From Planctomycetota bacterium (lineage in GTDB: Bacteria > Planctomycetota > Planctomycetia > Pirellulales > UBA1268), in the NCBI GenBank assembly GCA_003669585.1, contig QWOQ01000005.1:392502-456501 (forward strand): 64,000 nt of DNA, written 5' to 3'. This document shows, piece after piece, positions 26,501 through 35,314 of the stretch. The notes beneath the pieces are model-generated. The model did no database searches. It saw only the letters and a program-made list of their open reading frames with translations, and was not told the origin of the DNA. The position numbers and the translations under genes were made by a program. Each line of letters opens with the position of its first letter. The stretch's first letter is position 1.

Positions 26501-29500
26501 CACTCATCGAGATCTTTTTCTGCTGGGTGAAGTGCTGTTGTGGATCGAGTCCTTTTTTGAGACAAAGATCGTCTAGGGCCAACTCGCGTGCGGGCAGTGC
26601 AAAGCTTCGTGAGAACGTAGACAGGGGATCCACGACGACAACTGTCAGGTGTTGATGCTGCGCAAGGGATTCGAGCGGAATGCGGATTGTGCCATCTTCG
26701 CTGGGCTCACTATTGGCAAGAACGATCGAGCCACTTGTAAGAAAATCGAGATTGGCGAAGTTCGCCGGCGGTCCTTCTACGGTAGCAGGCTGTGCCATCG
26801 AAGCATCCGCCATACTTGTTGGCATCGCTGCTGCTGCACCAAATTCATTTCCTTGCTGTGCAGTCTGTTTTGATGAGTGGGTTTCTTCCACCACCCAAGG
26901 ATTCAAAAGCAGTGCGGGTCGCTCGAGCATATTTCCAGGAAATTTTTTCCCATATCGCCGTTGGAATATGTATGCATATTCGTCACCGATATTTCGACCC
27001 GTTACATATACCGATGCATTCGCATTCTGTGAAAAAAGCCACGGCTCACTGCTTCGCACTCGAGAAAGTGTCGCAAACATGTCGTATTCCGGTACCATAC
27101 GAGTAGCCACCAGATGCACTCGTGTATAAGGACTGATCGCTCGCAACTGTACAACCACTTCTTCAGCGATCTTTTCGTCATTCTCATCGGCTTTTTTGTT
27201 TCGTCGATTCTTTTTTGGCTTGTCTGTTGCGTCTGGGTTTTCTCCAATTTTCGACACTTGTATTTTTACTTTTTTCTGCACAGTAATACTTTCAATTCCT
27301 GGCGGCTCAAGCAATCGCCTTTCAAGCTGACGGTGCTTTCCAAGAAAATAACGCCCTTGCTCTTTTCCGAGAGTTACTCGCACTCGCATGCGGGCTTTGG
27401 GTACTTTCATAAACAGCTCATAGTCACCAGCGGAAAGCCCATCAATCACAAGAAATCCTTCTTGAATTGAAAGCGCATCGAACTGGTCCGCCGCGTAGTT
27501 CTCTCCTCGCAATTCTAAAAAAGAGACCTCATCGCGAGAGGGCTTTTCCTCAGGAGCAAGACCGGTGCGATCTGTCAGCATCCCTATGAATGGAATGCGG
27601 ATTGATTGGCCCACGCGTCCGTGAACGAGTTTTTGGTACGTTGCCTGATCTGTCAGCATCGGCCAGGTGTGCGAGGTGCCTTCAGGACCTGTCACGGTTA
27701 TCGCTTCAATGTTGAAAAGCGTGCCGAAATCAATTCGTCCTTGCATATCGGTCTTCAGTGTGACCGAAAAAGGGTGCCGAAAGTCTCGCGATTTGAGCGA
27801 AGCGCTGACCGGTCGAGAAGGTCGCTTTTCGCCATTTTTCCCTCGCATTTCAATTCCATAGCTCTCGCCCGAACGAACGAAATGCAGGTCTTCCACCTTC
27901 TCCGTTCGATCAATTTCATTCATCGAGAATGATTGCGTTGCACGAAGATTCGTAGGGGGGCCACCGGCACTCGAATTGACAACCCGACCGTCAAGAGAAA
28001 ATGTAAGTTTTGAAAGCCTCTGCGGCACAAGAAACTCGTGCGTCTTTTCACGGTCCTCAAATAGCTCAATATTTGGAACCTCCTGCATTGTCGATACACC
28101 ATCGAGATCGAGCGACTCAATCGTGAGCTTCACGTCCGTGAGACTTTTGATCGAGACCGGAACACCGTTCATTGCAAGCAACGGACGCACGATCACTTCA
28201 GCGGTGCTTCGTGTTTTGAGCGATTCCCGATCGACGTGAAATCCAACGACAAGAGAATAGGCTTCAGAAAGATGGTCGAAATACTCCAAAGATGAATATT
28301 CTGTTTTCAATCCGGCAACGGGCTGATCTTTTCCCTTCCACGGCGCGCTGATCACGATCGGCTGGCGTCCCGGCGAGGTGCTATAGGGAACAGTAATCAA
28401 GCCATCCTCGGCGGATTGATACTCCTGACCCGAGAGCCAGAGTGTTGCATCTTTTATGACAGCACCCGAATCATTGAAAATCGTAAACACCTGACCCGCA
28501 GGTCCGGCATAAACTAACTGCTTTAAACGTCCTTTTCGAAGAATCGCTCTGCTCGATCGGCCATTGCCGATAAAATCAACGACATAGATTCCCGGCTTTG
28601 AAAGTTGAGGGAAATTAAAATGCCGCACGACGCGTCGGAGTGGATCGTCCTCATAGGCAATCGAGAGTTCAATATTCGGCGTAAGTCCATCGAGCGTAAT
28701 ATCTGTGTTTATTTCACTGAGATGTATTCGGTAGTGACTCTTGGTATTGATCTCAAATATTTTAATGAACAATGTCTGCACATTCTTGATTGCCACATCG
28801 AGTCCCACCTCGGCATCGGCTTCAAACACTGTCGCATTTGAAGGCATAAAATCGAGATCGACCCGATCCTTCAGCGCCTTAAACTGTTCGGGCTGGAGCA
28901 TTGATACAAAGCGTTCGTTATCACCGAGACCGTTGACCAGCTTGACTTCGGCAAAGAGGTTTTTGAGATAGTCACTCTGAATGAACGGCTCAAATTCTTT
29001 TGTGTCGGCCGCTTCCAGCAGGAACTGCGACAGATAACTTCGTACCAGTGGTTCATCGGTATGAATCGGTGGAAAGAGCGACGCACCTTCGTAGTTTGAT
29101 CCAAGATTGCATGCAAATGTTTTTGCCTCATTTGATTCACGCATTTCCTTTGAGAGGTAACCGACAACCCGTGGCAGCCTCAAATAGTCAATGAATTCGG
29201 CCTTTTCAAACTTTCCCTGCCGCTGGGAAAGCGCGAGTTGGTGATATCGAACGTGGGCCTTGAGCGTATTGTGAACTGGGCCAAGTCGATCTGAAAAGAT
29301 TCGCTGTCGACGAAGATACGCAGCATGCTCTTGGTCGTCGCTACGCCAGTCGATGTCGGGGCTCGGCTGAAGTTTGTGAAGATATGCCGTAACAAACGGC
29401 TGTTCGTTACACACCTCCGGTCGCAGTGTTACCAGTTCATCGAGTTGAGAGGATAGAAGCAGGCGATGAATGCCAAGCGAGCCGAAGCCTCCAGAATTCA

Positions 29501-30125
29501 GGTGGGAAAGATCATCCGAAATGAGCTTAACGAGTTGGGGATAATCTGGCCTCGTCAGTCGTGCAAGAAGTTGCCGGCGAATTTCCGGGGTGAGTGGTTG
29601 AGCAACAAGCCAGTCCATGGCTGAATCTTCATACGCTTCAAGAGTTCCTGGCGAATGCGTCTGGGCGCGAGCAATCCAAGCCTCGCGAGCGATGAGTTGG
29701 CCATCGAGTGATGTCGGTAATTGTGGCTCGGCATCGAGTTGCTCACGCTGATGGGAATAGGTAAGTCCCAGATGCCCCTTCAGATAGTCGAGTGATGCCT
29801 GAGGATTTGCGTTGTACGTGAGCAGAGCATGACGATTGCGAATCTCCCAGACACGCATTGTTTCGCCATGCCGTTTGATCCAGTCAACGAGTAATGGTTG
29901 AATCGCGTCGAATCGCTCGGTGTTAAGAAAATGCAAGCACTGAAAATAGTATGCCTCCTCAGTACCGGGAACGAGTTTCTTGAGGGACGCTTGCCGGTCG
30001 TCGGCCAGCGCAAAGTCTTCGACAAATCCAATTTCATCAGCTGCTGCGATTGCGTAGGGAAGGCACGTGGAAAGCACAAACAGGCATGTTCGGAAAAGAA
30101 GTGGAATTGTCGTCTGAACTCTCAT
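23514..30125 (-). CDS. giant alpha-2-macroglobulin-like (MG2-type) secreted protein
   Basis: A 2203-residue exported protein with a signal peptide ending near YAIAAADE. Residues about 30-400 are helical. From about 430 there are beta-rich MG-like domains (carrier-type openings such as VGFHVDRESLKTRSTAEV and RQSFSM-type strands). A disordered charged and Gly/Met-rich linker lies near 1385-1500. A further beta region with LLLQIPTGAVPVLTS-like bacterial A2M sequence lies near 1690, and the C terminus is a carboxypeptidase-regulatory-like beta domain. I find no CGEQ thioester motif, so covalent protease trapping is unlikely. GGAAGGA lies 8 nt before the ATG. Family assignment is from overall character and is moderate. 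Confidence 0.6.
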   Translation of the reverse strand: MRVQTTIPLLFRTCLFVLSTCLPYAIAAADEIGFVEDFALADDRQASLKKLVPGTEEAYYFQCLHFLNTERFDAIQPLLVDWIKRHGETMRVWEIRNRHALLTYNANPQASLDYLKGHLGLTYSHQREQLDAEPQLPTSLDGQLIAREAWIARAQTHSPGTLEAYEDSAMDWLVAQPLTPEIRRQLLARLTRPDYPQLVKLISDDLSHLNSGGFGSLGIHRLLLSSQLDELVTLRPEVCNEQPFVTAYLHKLQPSPDIDWRSDDQEHAAYLRRQRIFSDRLGPVHNTLKAHVRYHQLALSQRQGKFEKAEFIDYLRLPRVVGYLSKEMRESNEAKTFACNLGSNYEGASLFPPIHTDEPLVRSYLSQFLLEAADTKEFEPFIQSDYLKNLFAEVKLVNGLGDNERFVSMLQPEQFKALKDRVDLDFMPSNATVFEADAEVGLDVAIKNVQTLFIKIFEINTKSHYRIHLSEINTDITLDGLTPNIELSIAYEDDPLRRVVRHFNFPQLSKPGIYVVDFIGNGRSSRAILRKGRLKQLVYAGPAGQVFTIFNDSGAVIKDATLWLSGQEYQSAEDGLITVPYSTSPGRQPIVISAPWKGKDQPVAGLKTEYSSLEYFDHLSEAYSLVVGFHVDRESLKTRSTAEVIVRPLLAMNGVPVSIKSLTDVKLTIESLDLDGVSTMQEVPNIELFEDREKTHEFLVPQRLSKLTFSLDGRVVNSSAGGPPTNLRATQSFSMNEIDRTEKVEDLHFVRSGESYGIEMRGKNGEKRPSRPVSASLKSRDFRHPFSVTLKTDMQGRIDFGTLFNIEAITVTGPEGTSHTWPMLTDQATYQKLVHGRVGQSIRIPFIGMLTDRTGLAPEEKPSRDEVSFLELRGENYAADQFDALSIQEGFLVIDGLSAGDYELFMKVPKARMRVRVTLGKEQGRYFLGKHRQLERRLLEPPGIESITVQKKVKIQVSKIGENPDATDKPKKNRRNKKADENDEKIAEEVVVQLRAISPYTRVHLVATRMVPEYDMFATLSRVRSSEPWLFSQNANASVYVTGRNIGDEYAYIFQRRYGKKFPGNMLERPALLLNPWVVEETHSSKQTAQQGNEFGAAAAMPTSMADASMAQPATVEGPPANFANLDFLTSGSIVLANSEPSEDGTIRIPLESLAQHQHLTVVVVDPLSTFSRSFALPARELALDDLCLKKGLDPQQHFTQQKKISMSDVGKPFILSDIAASRFEVYDSLPKVYGLFSTLSGDPSLAQFEFLMRWPKLDTVEKKVLYSKYACHELNFFLARKDIPFFQNVVFPSLLNKKDKTFLDWYLLGEDLTLFVESWKYAQLNTFEQVLLSERIDGEIPHTLRHVEDRLAMIPENIDRMIHLFDTAVRGSALNTSDTFGLLAGESNGVGDFRGGMGGEMPPERELLQSEKLGEASGRFQEPASGKKSERDRIDMSDRLARDNRSDEQDGSMALGKQAEKSNFGSELRRSLSRKAGGSVDKAKAENVSEKQKEQALFFETKNASDSVRQLYREIEQTKEWAENNYYHLSRAEQSAERVKVGAFWRDYAKRDRNIPFQSSNFATASSNFSEMILALGVLDLPFESPQHKTEFAEGQMTLDPAGPMVIFHEEIKVSDVQKKPEGILVSQNFFRHSDRQSLVNGKPVDKFVTDEFLTHAVYGCQVVVTNPTSARQDISLLLQIPTGAVPVLTSQQTRTEHVSLEPYHTKSIEYHFYFPVAGRFSHYPVHVAKNEKIVAMVDSVELNVVEKPTKLDIQSWDYISQNGTDEEVIQFIDAHNVKEIQFDRIAWRMREPEMFLSVTSRLARRHTYSDTLWSYSIFHNQPEAIREYLQHSDSFVLQCGGRLSSDLISIDPVVRGTFEHLEYKPLANARAHSLGLRRQIVNDRFHAQYHDFLSQLCRTRSLSNDDRLAVVYYFLLQDRVEESLAMFSRVRPEEVTTKLQYDYCNAYLHFFSDQHAQARAIALRYVDYPVDRWRNVFAAIILTLDEAAGNEMNNADPHDRNQQQANLAASSPSIEFKIDSEEIVLEHRNLENVVVHFYEMDVELLFSRNPFAGTFGGQFSSIQPNQSLSVDLAPDQRTDRIPLPKEFRNKNILVEVTGGGLSRSVAYYSSSLLVQGIENYGQIKVTQQKTGLPISKAYVKVYAKMDSGDIKFYKDGYTDHRGRFDYATLSTDDLDSANKFSILVLSETDGASVREALPPIR

Positions 30126-30564
30126 AACACTGTTCCTTCCATATTTTACTTTTAGTTTTGCTGCGAACTATTTCCGGATCGTCGATGAAGGCTTGAAATC
30201 ACTTGTACTGGCCCGCTCGTGATCGAGTCTCATTGTTCTGTCGAATGTTCTACGTACGAGAGTCGCTTGCGTCACCTTGCTGAGTCATTCAAGCGCATCG
30301 AGAGGCCCTTGAACTGTAATCTCGAATCGAGAGAAAGTAACATCTACCCAAAAAATATTGACCGTCTGTCGGCCAACTCAATTGGCTAGTTTGATGCCAG
30401 CTGCGGCAGAAAGTTCCTGAGGACCGACGCGAATGTATCGCAGCACAACGCGAAGCAGAAATCGCTGAGCTTTCCTGAAAAAAGGGGCGAACCTCACGGC
30501 TCATGATCGCTATTCGCTCTTCAATGAGCTGCAAAAGAGCGATTTAACCCGTTCTATAAACCAG
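30126..30564. other. gene-poor stretch between the macroglobulin-like gene and tRNA-Ser
   Basis: No convincing gene. On the minus strand just past the tRNA, CGCTCTT and AAGAGCG (about 30515-30542) form a 7-bp stem around 13 nt, which might end the tRNA transcript although no T-run follows. A 39-residue minus-strand frame (30378-30497, GTG start) is amphipathic and protein-like but has no ribosome-binding site. The macroglobulin-like gene's promoter should lie at the left edge. Confidence 0.4.
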
Positions 30565-30646
30565 CGGAGGGCACGGGGCTCGAACCCGCAACCCCTTTCG
30601 GGGCACCACATTTCCAGTGTGGCCGCTAACCATTCGCCTACCCTCC
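30565..30646 (-). tRNA. tRNA-Ser (anticodon GGA)
   Basis: The reverse strand folds as a class II tRNA: 7-bp acceptor GGAGGGT/GCCCTCC (one U-G pair) with discriminator G; anticodon stem CCACA/TGTGG with loop CTGGAAA, anticodon GGA (UCC/UCU serine codons); long variable arm CCCC-GAAA-GGGG; T arm GCGGG-TTCGAGC-CCCGT. The D stem is short (2 clear pairs). CCA is not encoded, so it must be added by CCA-adding enzyme. 82 nt as encoded. Confidence 0.88.
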
Positions 30647-31039
30647 AAACACATGTTTTTTGTCTTCCCCCCATCGTTACCTTTTTTTTGTACGGCAGCG
30701 GAGATGAAAACACGCATCGAAGACAACGATTCTATCCGCCGATTCCGCTGTTGAAAAAGGCAGCGCGGGCAGTGGCTGAATTTAACGAGTCTCGAGGGCA
30801 CCGTGGGCGTAGCAGCCCGTCGAATCGATGGCGGTAGAGCCTTTGCATCAGCCCACACTCCTTTGCTTCGTTACGGATTCGGGATTGGTTGTGCACTTTT
30901 TAAGAACCAGCAATTATTTTTGATTCACTTACATTGCTCTTGGTCAACGTTTCCGAAAAGAGTTGCTGTGGTGGCTCAAGATCAGTTGAATCCGACACCC
31001 GTTTCCATTTTGTTTGAACAGCCTTCTGCCCTCGTCCGT
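30647..31039. other. gene-poor stretch upstream of tRNA-Ser
   Basis: No coding frame here looks real on either strand. On the minus strand a possible sigma70 -10 box TAGAAT (30729-30734) has TTTCAA about 16 bp upstream, which would start transcription roughly 75 nt before the tRNA 5' end. That promoter is only a guess. The oxidoreductase gene ends at the right edge. Confidence 0.3.
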
Positions 31040-32467
31040 TCAGGATTGCGACAGGTATTTTTTGGTCGATGGCTTGGGATCGATAATTGCATCGGCCTCA
31101 GGGAGCCCAACTGCTTGACAATTTTCCGCATCCCAAAGAATTGGTTTTTGCATCCGTAGAGCCAACACGCCGAGCATTCCAACTTCGGTGATTCGAGCTC
31201 CTATTTCGAACGGTGAGTACGACTTCGTGTCGCCAGCGCAAGCCAGCACCCATTCGAACATGTGCGAGTTATTCACTTGGCTCCATCGGGGACGTTCTCC
31301 TTTGGCCGCGCGTTTGGGATCCCACTTGAGCACTTCGGTATCAATCCGAGATTGAGTCTTTGCGATCTTGATCACTTCGGGTTGATTGGCTCCCTGAAAG
31401 TCACTCGCATCTCTCAGGCGGATATTGCAGTCTGTGTTCCACAATCCAGCTGAAAGAGTTCCTTCGCTGCCAACGACGAGGCAACCCGTCGAGCCAACTG
31501 GGCCTTTTATGATGTGCTCCGGCGGCACATGTTTGTCGCCAGAGTAGAAAAAGAGTTTGACAGGACCTCGTTTTCCTTTGGCGGCAAAATCGAACGTCAC
31601 GGTGCAGCGAGTTGGGTACGATTCGTGCCCCAGATCATCCCCCGTCGCTTCAATGCGTGTGGGGGCATCGAGTTCGAGTGCTCGATACGCCAACTGAAAA
31701 CCGTGACAACAAAAGTCGGCCATCGAACCACCACCGAAGTCGTACCATCCTCGCCACTTACCGGGATGATAGATTTCATTGACGTAAGGACGAGCTGGCG
31801 CGGATCCCAACCAAAAATTCCAGTCGAGTCCCTCGGGAATCGAATCGCTCGACGTGGGACGATCGACACCATTGGGCCAACTATGAGATGGATGCCAAAC
31901 ATGAACCTCGTTGATCGTCCCCAGCAGGCCCGACTGAATCACTTCAAAACTTCTTCGAAATCCCTCGGTCGAGCAACCTTGATTTCCAGTCTGCGTCGCG
32001 AGCCCAGGGTGGCTCCTTGCCAACTTCTCCAAGACACGGCATTCAGTAATGGAATGAGCTAGCGGTTTTTCGCAATACACATGTTTGCCAGCCTGCAACG
32101 CGGCTTGGCAAATTGGCACATGCCAGTGATCCGGAGTGGCGATGATCACCGCATCGACTCCCGTCTCTTTATCGAGCAACTCACGATAATCGTGATACAC
32201 CCTGGCATTGGCCAGTTCCTTCACTTGTATCGCACTGTCTCGCTGCCGCTTATCGACATCGCATATAGCGACGATCTGCTGATCAATTTTTGTAAGTTCC
32301 GGGATGAGGTAGCCCCGCATTTGGCCCCCCATTCCAATACACGCAAATGACAATCGCTCGTTGGGTGATGGGCCTGCCAAAATCCGTGATGGCAGAATTA
32401 TGGGCAGACCAATGCCGAACACAGCAGCCGATTGAACAAGTCGACGACGGGAAATTCTGTGAGACAT
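31040..32467 (-). CDS. Gfo/Idh/MocA-family oxidoreductase with Tat signal
   Basis: A NAD(P)-dependent dehydrogenase-fold protein exported by Tat. The leader is ISRRRLVQSAAVFGIG, then the Rossmann strand SFACIGMGGQMRG, AICDVDKRQ, VIIATPDHWH and the family EKP motif (Glu133-Lys134-Pro135). The C-terminal domain has GGGSMADFCCHGFQLA, typical of the large planctomycete group annotated as secreted Gfo/Idh/MocA proteins, some of which act as glycosidases on oxidised sugars. 475 residues. The substrate is unknown. It stands alone, with the frameshifted lipoprotein remnant 69 bp upstream on the same strand. Confidence 0.88.
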   Translation of the reverse strand: MSHRISRRRLVQSAAVFGIGLPIILPSRILAGPSPNERLSFACIGMGGQMRGYLIPELTKIDQQIVAICDVDKRQRDSAIQVKELANARVYHDYRELLDKETGVDAVIIATPDHWHVPICQAALQAGKHVYCEKPLAHSITECRVLEKLARSHPGLATQTGNQGCSTEGFRRSFEVIQSGLLGTINEVHVWHPSHSWPNGVDRPTSSDSIPEGLDWNFWLGSAPARPYVNEIYHPGKWRGWYDFGGGSMADFCCHGFQLAYRALELDAPTRIEATGDDLGHESYPTRCTVTFDFAAKGKRGPVKLFFYSGDKHVPPEHIIKGPVGSTGCLVVGSEGTLSAGLWNTDCNIRLRDASDFQGANQPEVIKIAKTQSRIDTEVLKWDPKRAAKGERPRWSQVNNSHMFEWVLACAGDTKSYSPFEIGARITEVGMLGVLALRMQKPILWDAENCQAVGLPEADAIIDPKPSTKKYLSQS

Positions 32468-32536
32468 GATGATGCCGGCTTCCTTGTAAACTGCGTTCGG
32501 TGCGGATGTTTGTTCGCGAATAGCAGATGTCCGCGC

Positions 32537-32763
32537 TTATTTTTTAGCGAGAAGACCCTTCGCTTCCGGAATGGAATATTTTCTGAAGTCGATCATGCGC
32601 ACTCGTTCTGATACGCACTGCTGAAAGAAGTGAACTCTACGGTGCCTTTTTGAATCGCATCATCGCGAAGCTTGACGCTTCCGGAGATCGCTTGACGACC
32701 TCCATGATCTGCGCCGCAACCAAGTGAACCGAGCAACAGGCTTGCAACACAAAGAAAATTCAT
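32537..32763 (-). pseudogene. frameshifted, shortened lipoprotein gene (transthyretin-like family)
   Basis: ATG 32763 opens a signal peptide with lipobox GSLGC, then AISGSVKLRDDAIQKGTVEFTS, the start of the small planctomycete lipoproteins with a carboxypeptidase-regulatory/transthyretin-like beta domain. That frame stops at 32593. A second frame picks up at once (32596-32537) and reads MIDFRKYSIPEAKGLLAKK then TAA; KYSIPEAKGLL is the expected next strand of the same fold. So one gene is split by a frameshift and also lacks its usual last third (normally near 130 residues in all). Likely inactive. Confidence 0.7.
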
Positions 32764-33098
32764 CTTGGGAACAAAAATACACCTCACAATGCCTTCAACA
32801 GAAGTCACTCGCAATCTAAGGGCCAAGAGATGTCTTGATTGACTTAGTATCTCTTATTTTCCCGACTTCCCCTGACGACAAAAGCCATCCTAACTAAAAA
32901 AAGTCTTGGTTTATCATCTTTTTTATTTATCGCTTCGGATGATGCACCGAATGGCTCGCAAAATGCTGTGTACTGCAGTTTTTCAACCCACTTGAAACGT
33001 CGCTTTTCGGTCGATAAACGAGCATCGAATCCTTCAGCATCAGACCTTCTGTGGTTCTTCCTTGAGAGTCACCAGAGCAGTGCATCGAGATTTTGTAT

Positions 33099-33302
33099 TT
33101 ATCGACTTATTCCACCACCTTTTGCCGATGCGGTTTTTGAAATGACAGCTTTGCCATCTTTTATCACTTCCTCAACGGTCTCTTCTAATTTTTTCTCATC
33201 AACGGTGACTTCGAGCATGTTTCCATTTTGTTGAATGTGAATTGCCCCTGCTACAACCAATCCTACAACTGCCAATCCCACAAACATCAGCATCCGTATC
33301 AT
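33099..33302 (-). CDS. small single-pass membrane or exported protein
   Basis: 67 residues. The N terminus MIRMLMFVGLAVVGLVVAGA is one hydrophobic helix, followed by IHIQQNGNMLEVTVDEKKL and a Lys/Glu-rich tail. AAAGGG lies 5-6 nt before the ATG, supporting translation. No function is recognisable. The 335 bp to its right, up to the lipoprotein remnant, hold no credible gene on either strand. Confidence 0.5.
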   Translation of the reverse strand: MIRMLMFVGLAVVGLVVAGAIHIQQNGNMLEVTVDEKKLEETVEEVIKDGKAVISKTASAKGGGISR

Positions 33303-33541
33303 GTGTATCCCTTTGCTCTTTACTAAAATTCTGCCGCCACTACTCCATGGCTTTTTCAGCGCGGGAGGGTAGCAGAATCTGCCGATGGAGCAACGCTGAT
33401 TTCATTGCGAAAAAAGTGCTTTTCGAGCAATTCCAGACAGTTCGTCTGCGTTGTGCGTCGCTCTTTTTTTCGCCTCTATTCGAACAGGAAATTTTAAATC
33501 GACGGTCAGAGGTCTATTCGATTCATGACGGGCTCTGGTGC

Positions 33542-33850
33542 TTATTTAGTTTTGATCGGTAGCCACTGGAGATCTCGTGTCGTGATAGTTTTGGAAGCCA
33601 TCAGCCACCACGTTTCTCCCGTCTGAGTGTCGATTTTCAGAGCACACTTTTCTTCTTGAGAATCTCCTGCAGCGATGCCACCAAATCCGAATATGGGATA
33701 CTGTGCTTGGATAATGAGAAACCTCAACTGTCCCGAACCGCTTGCCAAAGGAAGACCTTTGGGCTGCTGCGCATAGGCCAGTGCAGCCCACGCTGCTGCC
33801 ACCACTACAAGAGCCGTCATCAAAAAACTATTTCTGCGATCCATACTCAT
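33542..33850 (-). CDS. small exported protein of unknown function
   Basis: 102 residues. A signal peptide (FLMTALVVVAAAWAALAYAQQ) precedes a short mature domain with the pattern CALKIDTQTGETWWL, which resembles a single beta-propeller-like or coat-type strand pair seen in small planctomycete secreted proteins (DTxTGxTWxL). The start is ATG 33850 or 33844. Function unknown. Confidence 0.6.
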   Translation of the reverse strand: MSMDRRNSFLMTALVVVAAAWAALAYAQQPKGLPLASGSGQLRFLIIQAQYPIFGFGGIAAGDSQEEKCALKIDTQTGETWWLMASKTITTRDLQWLPIKTK

Positions 33851-33973
33851 CTCTCAGGCTCCTTTATTCATTCAAGAACTTTGAAAACAGCGTCCATCCA
33901 CAACCCAAAAAAATATACAAGCCGGCACGCATGCTGGTTTGATTCCTGTTTCAATCAAAACACAATTGTCACG

Positions 33974-34180
33974 TCAAACAGAGATTGCCTGCGGAATCGG
34001 CTCCCCCCATGCCAACTCATGAAGACAATACACGAGCATCTGGATAACCGGTTCGATCATGCCAATCCCCAGCGCCAACGCAAGATTTTGAGTAAGGGCA
34101 TAGGCAACTGCAAAAGCAACACCAAAGTGAAGAATGCCGTAACTGATCGTTTTGCAAAATAAACGTAGGGAACCACTCAT
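33974..34180 (-). CDS. DUF2061 membrane protein
   Basis: 68 residues, two hydrophobic helices. The opening SLRLFCKTISYGILHFGVAFAVAY and the segment LALALGIGMIEPVIQMLVYCLHELAW match the DUF2061 pattern (KTISYR...T...ALAIG..E...K...YY.HER.W). The family has no established function. It lies on the minus strand, divergent from the EcsC gene. Confidence 0.75.
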   Translation of the reverse strand: MSGSLRLFCKTISYGILHFGVAFAVAYALTQNLALALGIGMIEPVIQMLVYCLHELAWGEPIPQAISV

Positions 34181-34403
34181 TGGAAGAATTCTCCAGAAAA
34201 ACTTTTGGGACGAGTAACGGGTAGATTATAGCTTCCATCGAATTGTTTATGGGAGTTGTTTGAATATTTTCCAATCACTCACGACCCCCAGGATTTTTTT
34301 CGCAATTGTGGTGACAGGCCACGAGAGCCGTTACGATGCGAATCTCCGCACATTTACAACCTGCTTTGTTTGTGCATTTTTTTAATGGACACGAGGACCG
34401 ATT

Positions 34404-35267
34404 ATGACCGGCACGCCGCTTTCGGATGCCGACGCAGAATTTTTACGTGAGGCAGCAGCATTTTTTGAAAATCCTGGATTTCTCATGAAAGTGGCAGATA
34501 CGATTGGCGTACCGCTTCAGGGTATTGCTCGTCATATCCCCCCTCGGATCGCACGACTCGGCGACTCGGCACTGCGCCGCGCGATGGAGATGGCCGTGGG
34601 AACAATTCCTACGACGCTGCTCGCTCCTGATTTTGAACACGCATACGCTTCGGCTGGATGGACTGGATTTTGGCACCGTCTGGCCGCAACCATGAGTGGT
34701 GGCGTTGGGGGGGCACTCGGCTGGCCCGGCCTTGTCGTCGAACTTCCCCTGACCACCGGAATTCTTTTTCGCTCGATCGCTTCAATTGCCGGAACGTTTG
34801 GGGAAAATGTGACCGATCCGGAAGTTCGGCTCGAGTGTCTTTCTGTGTTCTCGCTCGGTGGGCCCGGGCCGGACGATGATGCGATGGATGCCAGCTACAT
34901 TTCCTCACGCGTGGCGATGTCAAAATTGATTCGTGACGCCACGGTGTTCGTGGGTTCGAGAACTACAGAAGCGGTTGCCGAGGCGATCGCCAAGGGCACA
35001 GCTCCAGCACTTGTGAGCTTGATCAATTCGGTTGCGTCGCGTTTTAACGTCGTGGTTTCGCAAAAGTTTTTTGCTCAAAGCGTTCCACTGATCGGGGGCG
35101 GCGCCGGAGCCATGATTAACAATGCGTTTGCAGGCCACTTCAACACTGCTGCTCGATTTCACTTTGGGATTCGTCGGCTTCAACGGATTCACGGTAGCGA
35201 GTGCGTTTATGCCGCCTATCAACAGCATTATCGGCTCATATCGTTATCGGTAAAAAAAATTCACTAG
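34404..35267 (+). CDS. EcsC family protein
   Basis: A 287-residue member of the EcsC family, named for a protein encoded beside the Ecs ABC transporter of Bacillus. Visible: GGVGGALGWPGLVVELPLTTGILFRSIASIA, then LECLSVFSLGG, a Gly/Ala-rich VPLIGGGAGAMINNAFAGHFNTAARFHFGIRRL near the C terminus. Membrane association through the Gly-rich helices is likely. GAGGA lies 7 nt before ATG 34404. Molecular role unknown. A hairpin with T-run follows at 35281-35314. Confidence 0.82.
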   Translation: MTGTPLSDADAEFLREAAAFFENPGFLMKVADTIGVPLQGIARHIPPRIARLGDSALRRAMEMAVGTIPTTLLAPDFEHAYASAGWTGFWHRLAATMSGGVGGALGWPGLVVELPLTTGILFRSIASIAGTFGENVTDPEVRLECLSVFSLGGPGPDDDAMDASYISSRVAMSKLIRDATVFVGSRTTEAVAEAIAKGTAPALVSLINSVASRFNVVVSQKFFAQSVPLIGGGAGAMINNAFAGHFNTAARFHFGIRRLQRIHGSECVYAAYQQHYRLISLSVKKIH

Positions 35268-35280
35268 CCGCGCGATTTGG

Positions 35281-35314
35281 CGACTCGGTATCATCGAGTC
35301 GTTCGCATTTTTTT
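35281..35314 (+). terminator. intrinsic terminator after the EcsC gene
   Basis: Perfect 7-bp arms CGACTCG (35281-35287) and CGAGTCG (35295-35301) surround a 7-nt loop, with seven T residues at 35308-35314. It lies 14 bp past the EcsC stop. The T-run starts 6 nt after the stem, slightly far, so moderately confident. Confidence 0.5.

Noticed and set aside
30378-30497. 39-residue minus-strand frame downstream of tRNA-Ser
   Set aside because: Amphipathic and protein-like, but GTG start without ribosome-binding site and no recognisable relatives.
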